A stretch of 64,000 nucleotides of DNA, taken from Paraburkholderia silviterrae. Lineage in GTDB: Bacteria > Pseudomonadota > Gammaproteobacteria > Burkholderiales > Burkholderiaceae. The notes beneath the pieces are model-generated. The model did not search any database, was not told the origin of the DNA, and saw only the letters and a program-made list of their open reading frames with translations. The position numbers and the translations under genes were made by a program. Below, in pieces: positions 57,524 to 64,000 of this stretch. Each line of letters starts with the position of its first letter. Position 1 is the stretch's first letter. The stretch spans positions 82,447 to 146,446 of the forward strand of contig NZ_SMRP01000006.1 of assembly GCF_004353915.1 (NCBI RefSeq), written 5' to 3'.

Positions 57524-58450
57524 TCAGGTTTGCATGCCGACGCCCAAGCGCAATGGTGTTTGGAAACGTGGCGTTTTCCTGCGCAGCGCCGCGTCGATAG
57601 CAGCTTCGCTCATGGGACAACGGCTCGAGCGCGCACCAGGAAATACGTATCGACCTCGCCCGGTCAGTGCACGGAGTTCACGCAGGATCGCCACGGCTTG
57701 CGCCGCGAGGGGAACGAAATGGGCTGTGTCAGTCTTCGTCGCTGCGTAGCGCCATTCCGCACGATCAAGGTCGAATTGAGACCATTCCGCCTTACGCAGT
57801 TCGCCCGGCCGCACGAATAGCATAGGAGCCAGTTTCAGTGCGCATAGCACAGGAAATGTTCCGCTAAAGCCATCGAACGCACGCAACATCTCCCCAACCT
57901 TCGTCCGATCGGTAATCGCCGCGAAATGTGTTGTTTGCGCCGGTGGAATTGCCCCAATGAGGTCGCGCGCGGGATCGGATTTGCAGAGACCCTCCTTGAT
58001 GCCGTATCGGAACACACGGCTAATTTCGCCACGAAGGCGATGTGCCGTATAGCGCGCTCCACGACTGTCCACGCGTTTGAGCGCATCGAGGATCTCCGGC
58101 GCGTCGATTTCCGCTACGGGGCGCTTGCCGAGCCATGGGAACGCGTCGTTCTTGAAACGAGCCAGTGTCTTGTCGTGCTGCGCCGGTTCGACGTATGTGC
58201 GACGCTCCTCCATCCATGCAAGCGCAACAACTTCGAAGGTGTTGATCACCGAAAGACGCGCAGCGCGCTTTTCCACCTTTTTTGCAGCCCCAGGATCGAT
58301 GCCGCCAGCAAGCCTCTCGCGGGCCTCGTCTCGCTTCCTACGGGCTGCCGCAAGCGAGACATCTGGATAAACGCCAAGCGCCAGCGTCTTGTCCTTGCCT
58401 GCGAACCGATAGTTCATCCGCCAATATTTTGCGCCGGACCTGTCGATGCA
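57524..58450 (-). pseudogene. P4-type integrase remnant
   Basis: The frame from about 58450 reads SGAKYWRMNYRFAGKDKTLALGVYPDVSLAAAR, the DUF4102 N-terminal part of P4-like integrases, followed by the core-binding domain (EVVALAWMEERRTYVEP) and the start of the catalytic domain with Arg in RPGELRKAEWSQFDLD. The first ~25 residues are missing, as is everything after MSEAAIDAALRR, including the H-x-x-R box and nucleophile Tyr. Intact relatives are about 400 residues. It reads away from the tRNA end at 58534, the normal place for an island integrase. Confidence 0.75.
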
Positions 58451-58465
58451 GACCACCCCAGCAAC

Positions 58466-58500
58466 AAAAAACCCGCGTGGCCTAACGCCAACGCGGGTTT
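58466..58500 (-). terminator. Rho-independent terminator following a tRNA 3' end
   Basis: On the minus strand AAACCCGCG pairs with CGCGGGTTT around a 14-base loop and runs into a T tract (A 58466-58470 on the plus strand). It lies 34 bases beyond the CCA at 58534, as expected for the terminator of a tRNA gene. Confidence 0.75.
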
Positions 58501-58533
58501 CAGGATTCCGGCGGAGGATGCCGGAACAGATTC

Positions 58534-58563
58534 TGGTGCTCAGAGCGGGACTCGAACCCGCGC
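58534..58563 (-). other. tRNA 3' end fragment (candidate att site of the right prophage)
   Basis: On the minus strand the sequence reads T-stem GCGGG, loop TTCGAGT, T-stem CCCGC, acceptor half TCTGAGC, discriminator A and CCA. The anticodon half is absent: upstream sequence (58564 onward) is not tRNA-like. This is the pattern left when a phage integrates into a tRNA 3' end. Confidence 0.65.
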
Positions 58564-58622
58564 GCTTCCTTGCCTGGCGTGGCTTCGTATGCGAATGCTG
58601 GCAAAAAGCTGGCATTTCGTCG

Positions 58623-59282
58623 CTACGAGGCCGGCGTCTCCTTTGCGGCGCGCGGCGGCGCCGGGCACGCCTCCGCATGCATCTTGTTCGCGGGGAATAG
58701 GTTCAGGAACGACCGCGCCTCGTCCATCGACGTGCTGGCGAGCCAGCTCTCGTATTCGGCGGCCGGCAGGATGACGACCGATCGCTTCTCGTCGTCAGGC
58801 TTGTGGAAGCGGCTCATGAGCGGATGCTCGGCCGAGTTGACCGTCAACATCGTGAACGAGAGCTCCGGCCCTTCGGGCTCGTTCCACTCCCGCCAAAGCC
58901 CGGCGATCGCGAACGGCGAGCCGTCGGCCATGCCAATACGCCATCGCTCGGCTTTCCCGGTCTCATAGTTGAACTCGTAGAACGCGTCGGCCGGGATCAA
59001 GCAAAGCTGCTGCTTTTTCCAGGCGCCGCTGAAGTTCCGCTTCTCGCCCACCGTCTCCGAGCGCGCGTTCATCGTGTCGAAGGGCTTGACGCCTTTCGGG
59101 ATGTGCTTGCGCGGCACGATGCCGAACGTCGCCACGTCGGCCCGCTCGACGCCCTCAACGCGCCGGATAATCGGCGCCGGATAGTCCTTCCAGACATCAT
59201 CGCGCCACGGACTCTCGGGCGGTTCGACACCAAAGTGTTTGAAGAGCTGGTCGCGGCGCGCGGCGGCGTAATTCGTGCACAT
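58623..59282 (-). CDS. yedK: SOS-response-associated peptidase / HMCES (SRAP) domain protein
   Basis: 219 residues. Catalytic Cys is residue 2 (MCTNYAAARRD), and the later motifs are NARSETVGEKRNF, YEFNYETGK and EHPLMSRFHKP. SRAP proteins form covalent crosslinks with abasic sites in single-stranded DNA. ATG 59282 is required, because the Cys must directly follow the initiator Met. A perfect LexA box lies 57 bases upstream. It is the first prophage gene after the tRNA fragment. Its last 20 residues are Ala/Pro-rich. Confidence 0.92.
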   Translation of the reverse strand: MCTNYAAARRDQLFKHFGVEPPESPWRDDVWKDYPAPIIRRVEGVERADVATFGIVPRKHIPKGVKPFDTMNARSETVGEKRNFSGAWKKQQLCLIPADAFYEFNYETGKAERWRIGMADGSPFAIAGLWREWNEPEGPELSFTMLTVNSAEHPLMSRFHKPDDEKRSVVILPAAEYESWLASTSMDEARSFLNLFPANKMHAEACPAPPRAAKETPAS

Positions 59283-59339
59283 GGATGGCTCCCGGTGGCG
59301 AGCGCCCATCATAACCAGATCGATGCGCTTTCTGGCTAT

Positions 59340-59357
59340 ACTGTATATTTATACAGT
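59340..59357. promoter_or_regulatory. LexA box (SOS operator)
   Basis: ACTGTATATTTATACAGT is a perfect 18-base palindrome with the CTGT-N8-ACAG pattern of proteobacterial LexA sites. It lies between the divergent genes at 59282 (SRAP) and 59376, and should repress both until DNA damage. Confidence 0.85.
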
Positions 59358-59375
59358 GGTTTGGAGGGGCAAAAA

Positions 59376-59597
59376 ATGGAGCCGCTTTGGGAGTACCGCT
59401 GGGAGTTTGTCGAGGATGGCCACTGGGGCGGCCGCAAGGAGACGCTGCACCATATGACCGACGAGGAAGCGACGGTATGGTGGGCATATGGAAGGAAAGG
59501 GACTCGGCGCCTCGATGAGACGAAGCGCGACCGGAACACCTTTGAGGTCGACTGGAGCCTCACGAACGGGTACAACCCGTATCGCGGGCTCCCCTGA
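59376..59597 (+). CDS. Hypothetical small protein in SOS divergon
   Basis: 73 residues: MEPLWEYRWEFVEDGHWGGR, then MTDEEATVWWAYGRKGTRRL, with an acidic-aromatic character. GGAGGGG precedes ATG 59376. The LexA box 19-36 bases upstream implies induction by DNA damage. The many Trp residues and acidic charge could mimic DNA, but I recognise no family. It converges on the patatin gene. Confidence 0.65.
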   Translation: MEPLWEYRWEFVEDGHWGGRKETLHHMTDEEATVWWAYGRKGTRRLDETKRDRNTFEVDWSLTNGYNPYRGLP

Positions 59598-59609
59598 GAC
59601 TGATCGAAC

Positions 59610-60437
59610 CTACGCGCCGGTGACCGCCGGCGAGACGAGCTGCGCCAGCGCCATCTGTGCGGCGGCGTAGCCATCGTTGAACAGCCGCTGCCGTAGCCCG
59701 AGCGGCATCGCACGATCGAGTGTCGATGCATACCCGGTCTCCACGAACGCCATGTGCGCCCCAGCCGCCTGAGCAGCCGATACGTGCGTCGATTCGCAGG
59801 CGGAGAGCATCAGATCGATGAGGCGCATCGAGAAGTCGATCGCCGAGAGCGCGCTGCGCGGGCGCACCGGCAGGTCCTGGCTGACGAGCTGGATCCCGAG
59901 CCGCGGCACGTCGTCGATCTTCAGACGGTCGACCGGAATGTTGTTCACCATCCCGCCGTCGGCCAGCATCGCCGCCCCGAACTGCAGCGGCTCGAAGGCA
60001 AACGGGATCGACGTCGATGCGCGCACCGCTTGCGCGATCGCCGCAGACGGTGTTCGCACGCGCGAGAACTCGAACGGCGCCTCCGCCGAGACATCTGACG
60101 CGACGACCGTCAGGTCGACGCCCAGCTGGCCGAACGACAGGCCGCCTGTGTGCTCCGCCAGCCATGCGAGCAGCTTCGAGCCGTCGCAGAAGCCGCGCAT
60201 GCGCAGCGCCGCGAGCGGACTGAAGGACAGCATTCCCGACCAGTCGAACGTCAGCGCCATCGTCTTCATGTCCGAAAGCGCCATGCCGCACGCGGCGAGC
60301 GCCGCGACGATGCTGCCGCCAGAAGTGCCCGCCAGCTCGACCGGCTCGAAGCCGGCGTCGGAGATCGCCTGCAGGGCGCCCACGTGCGCCGGCACCTTGA
60401 AGCCCGATCCGCTCAGTGCCACGCGGATCGGCTTCAT
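59610..60437 (-). CDS. Patatin-like phospholipase
   Basis: 275 residues: oxyanion/N-terminal GSGFKVPAHVGALQAISDAG, nucleophile Ser in ELAGTSGGSIVAAL (G-x-S-x-G), and catalytic Asp in AAMLADGGMVNNIPV. The enzyme should hydrolyse acyl chains of phospholipids. The ATG overlaps the lipoprotein stop (60434) by 4 bases, so it is translated with the lysis operon. In a phage it could weaken host membranes at lysis or serve as a lysogenic-conversion toxin. Confidence 0.85.
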   Translation of the reverse strand: MKPIRVALSGSGFKVPAHVGALQAISDAGFEPVELAGTSGGSIVAALAACGMALSDMKTMALTFDWSGMLSFSPLAALRMRGFCDGSKLLAWLAEHTGGLSFGQLGVDLTVVASDVSAEAPFEFSRVRTPSAAIAQAVRASTSIPFAFEPLQFGAAMLADGGMVNNIPVDRLKIDDVPRLGIQLVSQDLPVRPRSALSAIDFSMRLIDLMLSACESTHVSAAQAAGAHMAFVETGYASTLDRAMPLGLRQRLFNDGYAAAQMALAQLVSPAVTGA

Positions 60438-61006
60438 TGCAGCGGCGCGCCGGTGAGCGGCGTCGAGGCGGCCGCTGGCGCGGATGCTGCGGAGGCGCCG
60501 GACGCCGGAACTGCAGCCGAAGCCTTCGCCGAAGCAACGGCATTCTCGAACTGGTTGACAAGGTTCGTCGCCAGCTCGGCCACGGCGAAGCCAGCCTGTA
60601 TCGCGGCCTGCGTGGCCGGGGGCAGCGGCATCGCAGCCACGATCCCTGCCACGGCGGGGATACCTTGCTGGATGAGCGCCTGCACGTTGGTCGTCGTAAT
60701 AGTTGCGCCGCCCGCGCACACGCCATTGACGAGCGGCTGGACCGTGCTCTTGATCACCGTATTGGCATTGGCCGCGAAGGGCAGCGTCGCGCCAGCCGTC
60801 GCGTTGAACGTCGTGATGAGCGTGATGGCGTTATCGAACGCCGGGCAGAATGCGCCCGCGAGCTGCGCGGGCGACATGGTCAGTTGTGGCAGCGTCAGTA
60901 CGGGCGTCGCGGAGGTCGAAGTGGTAGATGTGCCGGTGGTCGTCGCGCAGCCAGCAAAAGCGACGGACGCGGCAAGTCCTGCCGCAAGCAGCATACGTTT
61001 TTTCAT
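60434..61006 (-). CDS. Phage-borne lipoprotein
   Basis: 190 residues with a lipoprotein signal MKKRMLLAAGLAASVAFAGC, then a Thr/Ser-rich linker, a helical domain (FCPAFDNAITLITTFNATAG; IPAVAGIVAAMPLPPATQAA) and an Ala/Ser/Pro-rich tail. The two later Cys may form a disulfide. Not recognised beyond lipoprotein; an Rz1/spanin role is unlikely because it is long and has no coiled partner. It overlaps the patatin gene and may be its anchor or immunity partner. Confidence 0.65.
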   Translation of the reverse strand: MKKRMLLAAGLAASVAFAGCATTTGTSTTSTSATPVLTLPQLTMSPAQLAGAFCPAFDNAITLITTFNATAGATLPFAANANTVIKSTVQPLVNGVCAGGATITTTNVQALIQQGIPAVAGIVAAMPLPPATQAAIQAGFAVAELATNLVNQFENAVASAKASAAVPASGASAASAPAAASTPLTGAPLQ

Positions 61007-61074
61007 GGGTGAGAACCTTCGGGAGTTAAATGCGGCGATCGCCGCGAGAAATACTGCTCGAGGTGAACGACGAA

Positions 61075-61401
61075 TTACTGCTCGGCCGCCTGGGAAGCGA
61101 CGGGCTGCGTGACGGCGGGAGCCGGAGGCGGCGGCATTACTCCAGACCTCGGCTGATAGCCGCCCACGGCGGCCGCCGGCGCCACCGAGCGGTTCAGGCG
61201 CACCATCAGCGCGGCGAACAGCGGAGAAAGCACGTTTGCGCCGAGCCAATGCGCGCCGGCGACGATCGAAACCGCCAGCGATCCCTCAACCGCAGGCGCG
61301 AGGTCGATATGCCAGGCCTGCGCGATTCGTGCTATCACCGGAACCAGCAACAGCGTCGCGCCGGCGGCCGTTCCGGAATTCATCGGGGAAGTCTGGTTCA
61401 T
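61075..61401 (-). CDS. Phage membrane protein, candidate second holin
   Basis: 108 residues with three hydrophobic segments (ATLLLVPVIARIAQAW; GSLAVSIVAGAHWLG; NVLSPLFAALMVRL) and a Pro/Ala-rich tail. ATG 61401 follows AGGAG and overlaps the phospholipase D stop. Location within the lysis genes and size suggest a holin or antiholin, but there is no signature. Confidence 0.6.
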   Translation of the reverse strand: MNQTSPMNSGTAAGATLLLVPVIARIAQAWHIDLAPAVEGSLAVSIVAGAHWLGANVLSPLFAALMVRLNRSVAPAAAVGGYQPRSGVMPPPPAPAVTQPVASQAAEQ

Positions 61402-62036
61402 GCATGCTCCTGGTGAGATCTGCGCTTGCGCGCGGTAGTCGCGCCGCGATGCGCGGCGACGTGTTCGGCCAGCAGCTCGGCCTGAAACCGGGCAACCGCA
61501 TCCGGACACGTGAATATCGATTGCGTGTTGTTCTGTGCCTTGTAGCCGACGCCGCCGGCCGATCCTTTCACGACGAATGTCCCCTCCCCTGACGCGCTCC
61601 AGTTGGTCGAGCCTTCGGCGCCGACCTTGCCGTCGGCGACGAATCCTTTCGTGTGGCTGATCTGGTGAGTGGTCGACTGGCCGATTACGAAGTGCGTGTT
61701 GAAGCCGGTCGGATCCGCCGCCGCATCGGAATCGAGCAGCCGCTTCTCGTGCACGCCGCCGGCCTGCGACTTGTCCAGCGTGATAAGGCAGGTGATCGAG
61801 CGATCGTGGACGATGCGCATCACGATCTCGTTCAGCTCCTCGTCGTCATACCCGAACATGTTCAGGTAGAGGGAGACCGTGACGCGCGAGAGCACGTGCT
61901 TGAGGACGTCATGGACGTCATCGCGGCCCACATAGAAAAGATGGAAGTCCTTCGACGCATTCGGAGAATATGTGCCCTCCTTTGTGTATTGCGCGAGGTC
62001 CAGGAGGTCGAAGGTGTGCAGGGTTTTCGTGTTCAT
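61398..62036 (-). CDS. Phospholipase D-like protein (single HKD motif)
   Basis: 212 residues. One HxK...D/E motif is visible: SHTKGFVADGKVGAEGSTNWS. The N-terminal half includes HDVLKHVLSRVTVSLYLNMFG, a weak match to the PLD sandwich. With one motif it should act as a dimer, as Nuc-type PLD nucleases do. No signal peptide. ATG 62036 overlaps the GH19 stop by 4 bases. It may be a nuclease or phospholipase that assists lysis. Confidence 0.75.
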   Translation of the reverse strand: MNTKTLHTFDLLDLAQYTKEGTYSPNASKDFHLFYVGRDDVHDVLKHVLSRVTVSLYLNMFGYDDEELNEIVMRIVHDRSITCLITLDKSQAGGVHEKRLLDSDAAADPTGFNTHFVIGQSTTHQISHTKGFVADGKVGAEGSTNWSASGEGTFVVKGSAGGVGYKAQNNTQSIFTCPDAVARFQAELLAEHVAAHRGATTARKRRSHQEHA

Positions 62037-62650
62037 GCGATTCCCAATGATTTTTTTGCCGCGCCGTACAGCGCGAGCCGCTGCGAGTAGCCATTCAATC
62101 CGCCGTTGATAGCCCACGTGATCTGCTGGAAGTTGGCGGCGTCGGCCAAAGCACTGAGGTTGCTATTCCCCCAAAACCAACCAGCAGACATGGCCGCATT
62201 AGCCGGTTGCTCGAGCAGCTCAGGATGGTTCAGCAAGTCGAGCTCGAGGCCCATCTCGCACAGGACATATGCATCGCGCCCGGTCACCTGAATGCAGCCG
62301 CGTCCGCGGTACTTCCAGCCGTCGCCGCTTGCCTCGTCACCGTTTCCCATGCGGCTCGCATACACGCGATTCGCGATCATCGGCGGCTTGTTGGCGTACT
62401 GCCGCGCCGACTGCTCGTCGAAGTAGTTTGGGAAGGTCGAAAGCAGGCCTTCGGAGCTGTAGTTCAGGTTCTCTGCTACCGCCGTGAGGCGCGCACTTTC
62501 GACGCCGATCTGCGCGAGGAACGCGGCGACACGCAATGGCGTATTGATCGAGTACTTGTCGCATGCAGCCTGGAGAGGCTGGGTCCATTGCGCAGAGCGC
62601 GGCAGCGGCGCGCCGCACCCTGCCGAGATGATTTGCGGGGTGAGGTTCAT
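62033..62650 (-). CDS. GH19-type endolysin (chitinase-like muramidase)
   Basis: 205 residues. GH19 elements include the catalytic Glu in AAFLAQIGVESARLT and the second acidic/Gly-rich motif in WKYRGRGCIQVTGRDAY. N-terminal MNLTPQIISAGCGAPLP is the phage form. The enzyme cleaves peptidoglycan at lysis and needs a holin for access. It overlaps both the holin-like gene and the PLD gene by 4 bases. Confidence 0.88.
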   Translation of the reverse strand: MNLTPQIISAGCGAPLPRSAQWTQPLQAACDKYSINTPLRVAAFLAQIGVESARLTAVAENLNYSSEGLLSTFPNYFDEQSARQYANKPPMIANRVYASRMGNGDEASGDGWKYRGRGCIQVTGRDAYVLCEMGLELDLLNHPELLEQPANAAMSAGWFWGNSNLSALADAANFQQITWAINGGLNGYSQRLALYGAAKKSLGIA

Positions 62651-62985
62651 AGGACCGCCATCAGAAACTTGAAGCAGTCCGATAGCCACGCGGGAAACCG
62701 ATGAAACTCGACGTAGTACCAAAACCCATACAGGCCGAGCGCCGGCAGTCCCATCGGAACGAGGACCTGCTTCATCAGGAACCGCCACGCGGCAGCGAAG
62801 CGACAGAAAAACCGCACGGCCGTAATGCCTTCGGTCCATGCGGAACGAATAAAAGCTGTGTCTTCGGCGACCTTCTCGGTGACCTTCGTGTTATTGGCAA
62901 TCGCCTCGTCCTGCTTGTCGAGGCGCGTGACCACCGCGCGCCGAAACTCGGGTTCGGGCATATCCATCATTTCGTCGGCTTCCAT
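62647..62985 (-). CDS. Phage holin-like protein (coiled coil plus C-terminal membrane helix)
   Basis: 112 residues: acidic coil MEADEMMDMPEPEFRRAVV then DEAIANNTKVTEKVAEDTAF, and hydrophobic part (ITAVRFFCRFAAAWRFL; LGLYGFWYYVEFHRFP). This is the XhlA/holin layout. It is the first gene of the lysis operon and overlaps the endolysin start by 4 bases. The start is GGGGATAC-ATG at 62985. Confidence 0.7.
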   Translation of the reverse strand: MEADEMMDMPEPEFRRAVVTRLDKQDEAIANNTKVTEKVAEDTAFIRSAWTEGITAVRFFCRFAAAWRFLMKQVLVPMGLPALGLYGFWYYVEFHRFPAWLSDCFKFLMAVL

Positions 62986-63149
62986 GTATCCCCGGAAATG
63001 AAAAAGCCGCCTTCAGAAGGCGGCTTTTGATCGTTATCTAAGGCGTTTCTTGCCCAGGCGGTCCGATGGACAGCCTCGCAAATCGAGCGGCGAACGGAGG
63101 GGCAATCGGCACGCGTATAATTCCAGCCGCCCTACCGACCGCAACCGAT

Positions 63150-64000
63150 ATGAATATCCATCCTTTATCAAAGCCAGCGGGCCGCACAGAATCGCTCGAC
63201 GTTATCCGCGGCATTGCGGCCATGGTCGTGATGCTGTCTCATTGCAGCATCGGCGTATCGACCGCGATGCCCGCTGCCTGGGCAGCGTTGGCATGGACGC
63301 CGCTCAGATTCTTCTGGGCTGGCCACCAGTCTGTGATCATGTTCTTCGTGCTGAGCGGATTTGCGCTTACCCGCATGATCGAAAGCATGAAGCCCTACGG
63401 CTACTGGAAATATTTGGGCGCCAGAGTTGCTCGTCTATACCCCCCTTATATCCTATCCGTCGTTTTCGCCCTGGCAGTATTCGGCACGATCTCTGCCTTT
63501 GGCGTCCATTGGGAGTGGGGATGGATGACGGTCAGCAAGCCGTATCTGACATTGCCGCTTGCACTCGGCCACCTGATGATGGTCGGTGTATTCCAAATGG
63601 GAGATATCAATCCAGTCATCTGGTCGCTGGTCTACGAGATGAGGATATCGATCCTCTTCCCATTGGTGCTCTGGGCTGTTTCGCGGTACAACTTTAAAGC
63701 CGTTTTTGCCTTTGTTGGACTGTCCCTGCTCTATTGGCTTCGCTATCGAGGCTTGACATGGGATTGGCCCCTCACGGCAACATCGAATCTGCTTGAGACG
63801 TTGCATTACACGACATTCTTCGCGTTCGGGTCATGGATTGCACTCAATCAGATTTCCATACGAGCAAAGCTCGCCGCGTTAAGCAAAGTTGCCACTGGCA
63901 TGATGTGGCTGCTCGGACTGGCGCTCTTCACCTATTCCTATAATGGATCTTTTCATCTCGGGCAGCGAGCGCTTGCCGATGTTTTCATTGGAATAGGCTC
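63150..64000 (+). CDS. Acyltransferase family 3 (OafA-like), N-terminal part, cut by window end
   Basis: The frame opens at ATG 63150 and is open to the end of the window (283 codons). N-terminus MNIHPLSKPAGRTESLDVIRGIAAMVVMLSH includes the catalytic-type His of the family, followed by VIMFFVLSGFALTRMIE and several helices. Bases 63670-64000 correspond to 1-331 with about 15 mismatches, so it is a paralogous copy. It faces the lysis operon head-to-head and probably alters the host surface polysaccharide. Confidence 0.85.
   Translation, partial: MNIHPLSKPAGRTESLDVIRGIAAMVVMLSHCSIGVSTAMPAAWAALAWTPLRFFWAGHQSVIMFFVLSGFALTRMIESMKPYGYWKYLGARVARLYPPYILSVVFALAVFGTISAFGVHWEWGWMTVSKPYLTLPLALGHLMMVGVFQMGDINPVIWSLVYEMRISILFPLVLWAVSRYNFKAVFAFVGLSLLYWLRYRGLTWDWPLTATSNLLETLHYTTFFAFGSWIALNQISIRAKLAALSKVATGMMWLLGLALFTYSYNGSFHLGQRALADVFIGIG

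Noticed and set aside
58534..58610. Complete tRNA gene
   Set aside because: Only the T-arm, acceptor 3' half and CCA are present; no anticodon or D arm upstream.

Overview
The window looks like a high-GC betaproteobacterial chromosome of the Burkholderia/Paraburkholderia type. The calls rest on protein families typical of that group (DUF2970, CysI-DUF934 pairs, H-NS C-terminal domains, large ABC-transporter catabolic operons) and on strong G/C third-position bias; no database search was possible.

Layout. 1-3.5 kb is the decayed right end of a prophage: the C-terminal part of an acyltransferase-3 gene, a tail-fibre assembly gene, a tail-fibre pseudogene with two frameshifts, and an integrase fragment joined directly to the fibre gene by a deletion. 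3.5-6.5 kb holds a frameshifted regulator (winged helix plus solute-binding domain) and a truncated sugar-binding protein. 6.5-16.4 kb is a ten-gene amino-acid operon (homoserine dehydrogenase, aldehyde dehydrogenase, polar amino-acid ABC transporter, PLP gamma-lyase, DapA, homocysteine methyltransferase, Lrp regulator) with a second Lrp gene upstream. Its content fits the published canavanine gamma-lyase/homoserine route. 17.3-34.9 kb is a LacI-controlled catabolic operon of 14 genes with a sugar-type ABC transporter, Gfo/Idh, GMC and SDR dehydrogenases, an aldehyde dehydrogenase, a CoA-transferase, an enoyl-CoA hydratase, DUF993, DUF336 and DUF1479 proteins and an MFS carrier. Three 14-16 bp operators lie in the divergent promoter region. 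I do not recognise its substrate.

35-46.6 kb holds a PhnA-like protein, sulfite dehydrogenase sorAB, an IS6-family remnant, DUF2970, a MocR regulator with sulfite reductase and DUF934, and a polyamine set (PotF-like binding protein, agmatine deiminase, LysR). 46.6-57.5 kb is gene-poor accessory DNA with many small secreted or hypothetical proteins, an H-NS-like protein, rhomboid protease, RDD protein, isochorismatase-type hydrolase, Uma2 protein and a sugar-permease fragment.

57.5-64 kb starts with a P4-type integrase remnant beside a tRNA 3' end and its terminator. It then enters a second prophage: a LexA-box-controlled SRAP (YedK) gene, a tightly overlapping lysis operon (holin-like, GH19 endolysin, membrane protein, phospholipase D, lipoprotein, patatin), and an acyltransferase whose sequence repeats the first 331 bases of the window at about 95% identity. 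The two prophage ends thus appear to be related elements flanking about 55 kb of DNA, with a similar att-like core at each border.
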